Origin: Toxoplasma gondii ME49
Lineage: Eukaryota > Apicomplexa > Conoidasida > Eucoccidiorida > Sarcocystidae
Reading direction: 5' to 3'
Length of the DNA: 64,000 nucleotides
Assembly: GCF_000006565.2 (NCBI RefSeq)
Contig: NC_031477.1
Span: forward strand, 2,512,043 to 2,576,042
Positions 58,877 to 64,000 of this stretch are shown in pieces. The notes below the pieces were generated by a model. That model saw only the letters and a list, made by a program, of their open reading frames with translations, searched no databases and was not told the origin of the DNA. The first letter of the stretch is position 1, and each line of letters starts with the position of its first letter. The translations under genes and the position numbers were made by a program.

Positions 58877-61017
58877 CGATTGTCTCACACCGGAGCGAAT
58901 TTGAATGTGAGAAACTTGTCGACGAAGCATCCCTTGATGTGTTCCGTCGTTCTTCAAAGCGGAAACCAGGGACTGCAGGAAACGTATCGGAACGAGGTTG
59001 TTGTATCCGGTCCCCCGTAAATCCGCCGTGTCTGCATATTTGTCCGATCATTTTTTTTCACAACGGCTGGTCAGGCAAGCACTCAACAGGACCGTCTTAT
59101 TCCTGTCAAAACAGGACGGCGACCAATGAACTGAACTTAAAATTCGACGACAGGGTTGAAACCCCAGTCGCCGCTTCACAGCTATGACACACGAGAATGC
59201 ACTAATCGTGTTGCAGGATTGGGGAGCATTATCCATCGTTGTTTTCGAACAGTCTGTGGTTAATAGTCTCAAGACATAGGTGGAAAGAAGATTTCGAATC
59301 GGGACGCTTTCCAGATGAGGGTCAAAACCACCCTTTCGGAAACGGACACGTGTGTCTGCTGCGTCCATAAAATTCAAGATAACTAGCGATCTCCTGAATA
59401 GCGACTCTATCGTGCGCTGTCTTGTCAAAGATGCAGCCGCGTCAAGCGTTTGAAGTGGAAAGTGAATAGAGTTTCTTGCTTTTGATTTGAACGCTACTGT
59501 GCCTGTTCACATCTGGGCATATACCGCATCACGTGTGCGTATCCTAGAGTTTTCTCATTATACCGAGCGTGTCGTCGTATCGGGACGCTTGCTCGACTGG
59601 CGGCAGATACTTTCTATAGAAGTGTACCAGTGAACACACGTCCGTCACTCTGAATATTTGCTTATGTCATTGCCTCTGTCGGAAAGAGGGATATATAGTC
59701 GAATCGCAACGTTTACTGACGACAGCTGTCAGTACGTTTTTTTTATCGATATAGATTTTGTACCGAATTGAGCGTAGACCCTCCACTAAAAGAGGAACAC
59801 ACACTCACCCATTTAAGTGGTTACCACGGTCCATCCGACACCTGGAAGACAGAAAGTCGGAAAATAGGAGTGTGACAAAACGAAGTGCTTCTGAGAGGGC
59901 GGAAAGCAAAGTAGCTAGCTCGGTTGCACCTTAGATCAACTCTTCAGAGACGAGATGGAGCTAGCGATAGAATAGATGAAGCCGTACAGAGTGACGGGAG
60001 TTGTGACCAGTTTGGTACCAGTCACAGGCTGTTTCACCAAGAACTGAGGGCGACCGTGCTGGTGGTTTAAATATCTATTAGTGGCTGCAGGCAAAAAGCC
60101 ATGACGTCCACGCTTGCAACGATCTGCACGGCATTGTTTTCACGACTTGAATGTGCGTTTTGTTTTACTGTCGAAAAGAGAGTGCGGTCGAAGAGTTATC
60201 TCTGTCTTGGTTTCCAGGCCCATGCTACGCTCGAAATGATTTGGCATACAGAGCTAGAGCGCCAAACGGAAGCGTGTCTTGCAGCGTCGGTCACGTGGGA
60301 TACATGGTGCTTCTTTGCTCGTTCCCTTATCTCCAGGATACTGTCTGCTTCTATTCTGATAGCTTGCTGAGGATTCAGTGAGATATGGAAAGAAGGCAAA
60401 ATTAAGTGAATGGTGTTTGAATCAACAATATATGTAGAATCACACGGTAACCTCGGTGGAAATGGAAGACAGGAATTTACCGGTATATCTTTTACATCTC
60501 TGCGCAGTGAAGTCGCATTGGTCTCTCTCACTCTCTGCCTGAGTCATGAGGAATGACTTGAGCGTTTTTCGATGTGTCACTGTCTGTGATGAATGCTGGC
60601 TGAACATGGACATTTCAACGAGCTGTTCAGGAGCTCGAAGCTGACATGACTTTTTACCAGTCAGAGGAGTAAAAGTCCCATTTGGTCATCCGGGTCTGCC
60701 ACGGAAATTTTTTGCCGATGACCCTTGCATCTGCGCCGTTTAGCCAAGTCATAATTTCTTGTATGTCGGGTCCCGTTAACTTTAATATCAAGTGCAGGGG
60801 AGTGGCTCCATCTCTGTGTCATTACGCTGCTTCACCCCTGCCGGTTGGTGTATTCTCAATCTTCTTAAGCAGATCCTCAGGTCACGTACGTCTTGGTGGC
60901 TGCATTCTGTACGAATAACTTTCGCTTGTCGCAACTCCGTTGGTATATTTTGGACATCTTGTTGCTCCCGGTAGTTGCCATAGTTTTGATTATTGATGCT
61001 TTAATAACCGTATCTGC
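58877..61017. other. 2.1-kb spacer, no gene seen
   Basis: Lies between the exportin stop and the right-edge gene, both plus strand. It is markedly less GC-rich than the exons on its left. Frames are short and without splice partners. It presumably holds the exportin 3' UTR and the promoter/5' UTR (or an upstream intron) of the next gene. Confidence 0.5.
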
Positions 61018-64000
61018 ATGCTTTTCGAGATGGGACGTGAAAATGCTGGATTCACCGAGAATTCCTGGCTGCTGCGGGTAGTCAACTTTGATAGCCTGAC
61101 GTACCGTGACATCGTCGTGCCTTCGTCTTTGATAGACGTTACCAATGAACGAAAACCTATATCCTGCTGCGTTGGGTGTATCCTGGCGCTAGCGAATTCA
61201 TCAAAGGCCGATACCGTTCCAATACAACGCGAGACTCTGGAAGTCGGCCCTGATGCGCCACCAACCGGAGAGTGGCCGTGGTGTGTCTTTGCAGGTCGAC
61301 GAGGGGTTACTAGAGGATGCACACGTGCCACAGACAGTAAAGCGGAAACCCCGGGTGCGACAAATGGACTAAACCACGGAGGTCACTGTTGTACCGCACT
61401 CAACAGGAATAATACTTGCTCTACAAGCGGTGCGGCTGTATGCTCTGCTAAAGACTATACTGTAGTGTACGGGCGACGCGTAATCTACTGCGGGTCAGGG
61501 ATACCCCCACAATCAGCTACAGGCTCATGTGCTCACGATCGAGCTCAGGCGCTCTCAAGCAGCTCCACGTCCCAGTATTGTCACGGACAAGCAACTGGGT
61601 TAAATCACGGGCACGCTGCGGCTAACTCGGAGCAGCATGCATGTTCCGTCTTCACGAACCGGCAGAGCTGGAGAAGAAAAAGAGTCGACTCGATCACGCC
61701 TCAGACGTCCTGTGGGGAGACCTTGTCTCAGGACTGGAAAGTACAACCTGAGGCACCTGATACTGCAGAATCGGTGTGCTTTCGTTATGATACCAGGTTC
61801 AGGGATCGCTCATCTGAAACAACCAAATCGAGCAGGTCCTGTGATACCTGGTCCCATCACATCTACGCACCAAAGTCAACTCGAGATCGTGATTGTGGCT
61901 TCTCGCAGGATTACAGTGTTTCCGTTCAGGGTGGAAACGAGTGGATTTCAGGACTGAGGGATACAAGAACAAAACATGAAGGAGCGGGGTGCAGCCCCAG
62001 TCAACTGGGCGCGGTTCCGGTGAAGCGAATGACAAACAGGATTTATTCGAAATCCCGAGATAAAAGGACTGAAACCCACAGAGAAAATGCAGGAGTGCTC
62101 AACGCATGTACGGGCAGAGTTGTGACTCTTTACATCGGTGCAACTGACTACTCGGACAGTAGTGAGCATGCTGAATTCCTAGCCGGCACCGTTCACAGAC
62201 TGCAAACACTAAGGCGGCAACATCAAACAGTCATGGAGAGGGTCAGAAACATGACGAACGCACGAGCCACAGAGGGCGTTTCCAGTCCAGTACGCAGAGC
62301 GGCTTCATCTGTGGCAGTGCCACCTCCAACGATGACCCAGTCAGTGGACGGGCAACTGCAGGCCTCACCAAAACTACCTTATTGTAGTGATCAGACCCGT
62401 TGCAACTGCTTTCAAGTGAGAGTTGCAGCGATCTGCTGGATGCTGTCGACCTATAGCGAACTTGTAAATGCTTTCTTTGCCTGCTTGCTTCCATCTGTGG
62501 CAAGTGACGCTGTTTCCATTGTTCCGAGGGCGTCAACAAAACCTCTATTCTCGGGAGACTCTGCCCGGAACAAAAGAGGGCGCCGTCATGCCTCTGGTGG
62601 TGATCTTGTAGTAGCAACGCGACCTGCGTTTCACAACAGTAGTGCCGGATCGGGTTTTCTTCCTCTGGACGCTAGGCGCAATGAAAGTCGTGCACCGAAT
62701 GGTGGTTTTCTGTCACCTTTGCTTCATCAAATGTGCTGGGTGAGGAATCACGTCAGACCGACAGAGGCGGCTTCATCCTCCTTGGTTCTAGATCGGTATT
62801 CACATGCTGAAGACAGCAACGCACGGCCCAGGGCTGCCGAGTTACTACATGCTACACTGTTGTTACTCGATCGTGGAGAAGCGGCCATGGATCGTTCACG
62901 TGAAACGACCCCTGTCCACCAGCCCCTTCAAATCCCCGCAACTGTCGGACTTGCTCTAGTTCGACCTGTTCCTAGAACGGTGTTACCACGGTCACGGACG
63001 CCAGCACGGACGTTCTGGCGGCCTGTCACGAAGGATCGCCGGCAGCAAAAACTTGCCTCAGGGCCGGCTCACCCATCGTCCACCGCGTCGCCAACAGAAA
63101 GCGAGAACTCTCATGCAATTAACTCTGACTATGCTGTGCGCTACAAATGGTTCGGCAAAGGCTCTTCAGAACTTTCCGACCGCCCACCATCCCTTTTCTC
63201 CTTGTGCGCAGACAGCCTGAGCCGGATGCTTATTGCTGTTTTACCCACTATATTCGATTTTCAGTGCTCAGCAATGAACGGACAGCTTTTGTGTTCGCTC
63301 ATCGACTGGTCCCGGGTTCGGCGCCCACCACGCGTTGCCCTAACGCTACTCTTGGTTGCCTCCAGCGCCGAACACAGTGCCTCGGACGCAGGCATGCTTG
63401 GCGCGAATCGGTTCCAGCGTCGAATCTCCTCGTGGCAAGGTAGTTTACCCGTCACGGGTTCAGCCATGGGCAGCCAATTGTTGGGGGTATATTGTTCATG
63501 TGAAGTCACGCAAAGGGAACGCCAGTCTTCTAAAGACGAAGCGGCCGAACCTGGCCTCTGCTCCAGACCAAGTGAAAACTTGAGCGTGTCGTTAGAAGAC
63601 ATCATGCCTTTCCGGCAACGTTTCCCCTTCGTTGATATGTTGCTTCATCGCGTTTACGATGTTAGAGACTTGTTCCCCTCATTACCGTATTTGTCGGCCG
63701 AGGTGTTGATGGCAGTATTCTGTTCGCGGACTCTCAACAGGATAGACACCGAGCAACAAATGGTTTCCTTATTTAAGTCATGGCAGCGGATTCAAACGCT
63801 CAAAAGGAGGTATTGTTCGAGTACGTGTGAGTTCGAACACAGTTCTACTACAAGCATTCACTCACGTACTGTCCGAGAAAACACTAGGGCGGACACTTCC
63901 TGCATGTACCATCTTGACAGTGCTGTGGTGGAGGGGGCTGATCAGAAGAATTCCGACAGCCACCCTGTGCATTGCATCTGTGGGAAGACTCCTGACAGAG
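61018..64000 (+). CDS. large protein running off the right edge, partial; possible BACK-like helical segment
   Basis: The plus-strand frame that includes ATG at 61018 (second ATG at 61030) is open for 994 codons with no stop before the window ends, so it is coding and continues to the right. The frame opens shortly before the ATG, after a TGA at about 60994. The start could therefore be 61018, 61030 or an upstream exon. The product is polar, rich in Ser, Arg, Cys and His. It has a more ordered N-terminus (FTENSWLLRVVNFDSLTYRD), a possible coiled helix around residue 395 (VHRLQTLRRQHQTVMERV), hydrophobic helices around residues 740-790 (SLSRMLIAVLPTIFDF), and near the end FPSLPYLSAEVLMAVF followed by LFKSWQRIQTLKRR, which weakly resembles a BTB-associated BACK domain. 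Codon third positions are less G/C-biased than in the other genes. No confident family. Confidence 0.75.
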   Translation, partial: MLFEMGRENAGFTENSWLLRVVNFDSLTYRDIVVPSSLIDVTNERKPISCCVGCILALANSSKADTVPIQRETLEVGPDAPPTGEWPWCVFAGRRGVTRGCTRATDSKAETPGATNGLNHGGHCCTALNRNNTCSTSGAAVCSAKDYTVVYGRRVIYCGSGIPPQSATGSCAHDRAQALSSSSTSQYCHGQATGLNHGHAAANSEQHACSVFTNRQSWRRKRVDSITPQTSCGETLSQDWKVQPEAPDTAESVCFRYDTRFRDRSSETTKSSRSCDTWSHHIYAPKSTRDRDCGFSQDYSVSVQGGNEWISGLRDTRTKHEGAGCSPSQLGAVPVKRMTNRIYSKSRDKRTETHRENAGVLNACTGRVVTLYIGATDYSDSSEHAEFLAGTVHRLQTLRRQHQTVMERVRNMTNARATEGVSSPVRRAASSVAVPPPTMTQSVDGQLQASPKLPYCSDQTRCNCFQVRVAAICWMLSTYSELVNAFFACLLPSVASDAVSIVPRASTKPLFSGDSARNKRGRRHASGGDLVVATRPAFHNSSAGSGFLPLDARRNESRAPNGGFLSPLLHQMCWVRNHVRPTEAASSSLVLDRYSHAEDSNARPRAAELLHATLLLLDRGEAAMDRSRETTPVHQPLQIPATVGLALVRPVPRTVLPRSRTPARTFWRPVTKDRRQQKLASGPAHPSSTASPTESENSHAINSDYAVRYKWFGKGSSELSDRPPSLFSLCADSLSRMLIAVLPTIFDFQCSAMNGQLLCSLIDWSRVRRPPRVALTLLLVASSAEHSASDAGMLGANRFQRRISSWQGSLPVTGSAMGSQLLGVYCSCEVTQRERQSSKDEAAEPGLCSRPSENLSVSLEDIMPFRQRFPFVDMLLHRVYDVRDLFPSLPYLSAEVLMAVFCSRTLNRIDTEQQMVSLFKSWQRIQTLKRRYCSSTCEFEHSSTTSIHSRTVRENTRADTSCMYHLDSAVVEGADQKNSDSHPVHCICGKTPDR

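Noticed and set aside
1..64000. CRISPR arrays, transposons, integrated viral sequence, tRNA or rRNA genes
   Set aside because: I found no spaced direct repeats, transposase or reverse-transcriptase motifs, terminal repeats or recognisable RNA genes by reading. A covariance-model scan would be needed to exclude small RNAs.

Overview
This is nuclear DNA from a coccidian apicomplexan, most likely Toxoplasma gondii or a very close relative (Hammondia or Neospora). The reasons are intron-rich genes with clear GTAAGT-type donors and pyrimidine-tract/AG acceptors, strong G/C preference at third codon positions, long Ser/Arg/Glu-rich low-complexity protein segments, (TA)n microsatellites confined to introns and intergenic DNA, frequent GCATGC words, and enzymes of the type found in these parasites. 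There is no operon structure, mobile element, CRISPR array or recognisable RNA gene. Exon models were built by hand from splice signals and reading-phase agreement, not from transcripts.

Layout. Left third, all minus strand: a small-exon gene of unknown function (2798 down to about 1376, 3' end unresolved); a 1847-residue intrinsically disordered Ser-rich protein in a single open frame (8700-3157); about 3 kb with no convincing gene; and a 412-residue protein with a mitochondrial-type N-terminus (12978-11740). Centre, minus strand: a gene of about 20 kb (33478 down to 13289) whose first nine exons encode a two-component response-regulator receiver domain, split by a 390-residue insertion, spliced in phase to a complete NEK-family Ser/Thr kinase and then to a very long disordered tail. 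Seven further exons (18416-13289) either complete this protein (about 4542 residues in total) or form a separate gene. Right half, plus strand: a plant-type mitochondrial delta-1-pyrroline-5-carboxylate dehydrogenase (ALDH12 class, 10 exons, 35998-41736); an exportin-5/HASTY-like karyopherin (15 exons, about 1801 residues, 44823-58876); and a gene entering at about 61018 whose frame stays open for 994 codons to the window edge.

The genes do not form a pathway. Three themes stand out: signalling (the receiver-NEK kinase), mitochondrial proline/glutamate metabolism (P5C dehydrogenase, with a putative mitochondrial protein elsewhere in the window) and nuclear export (exportin-5-like). The kinase and the P5C dehydrogenase are divergently transcribed from a 2.5-kb spacer. 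The most novel feature is the receiver-NEK fusion: the exon phases and the domain order read straight from a receiver core, including its conserved phospho-acceptor Asp and Lys, into a catalytically complete NEK domain.
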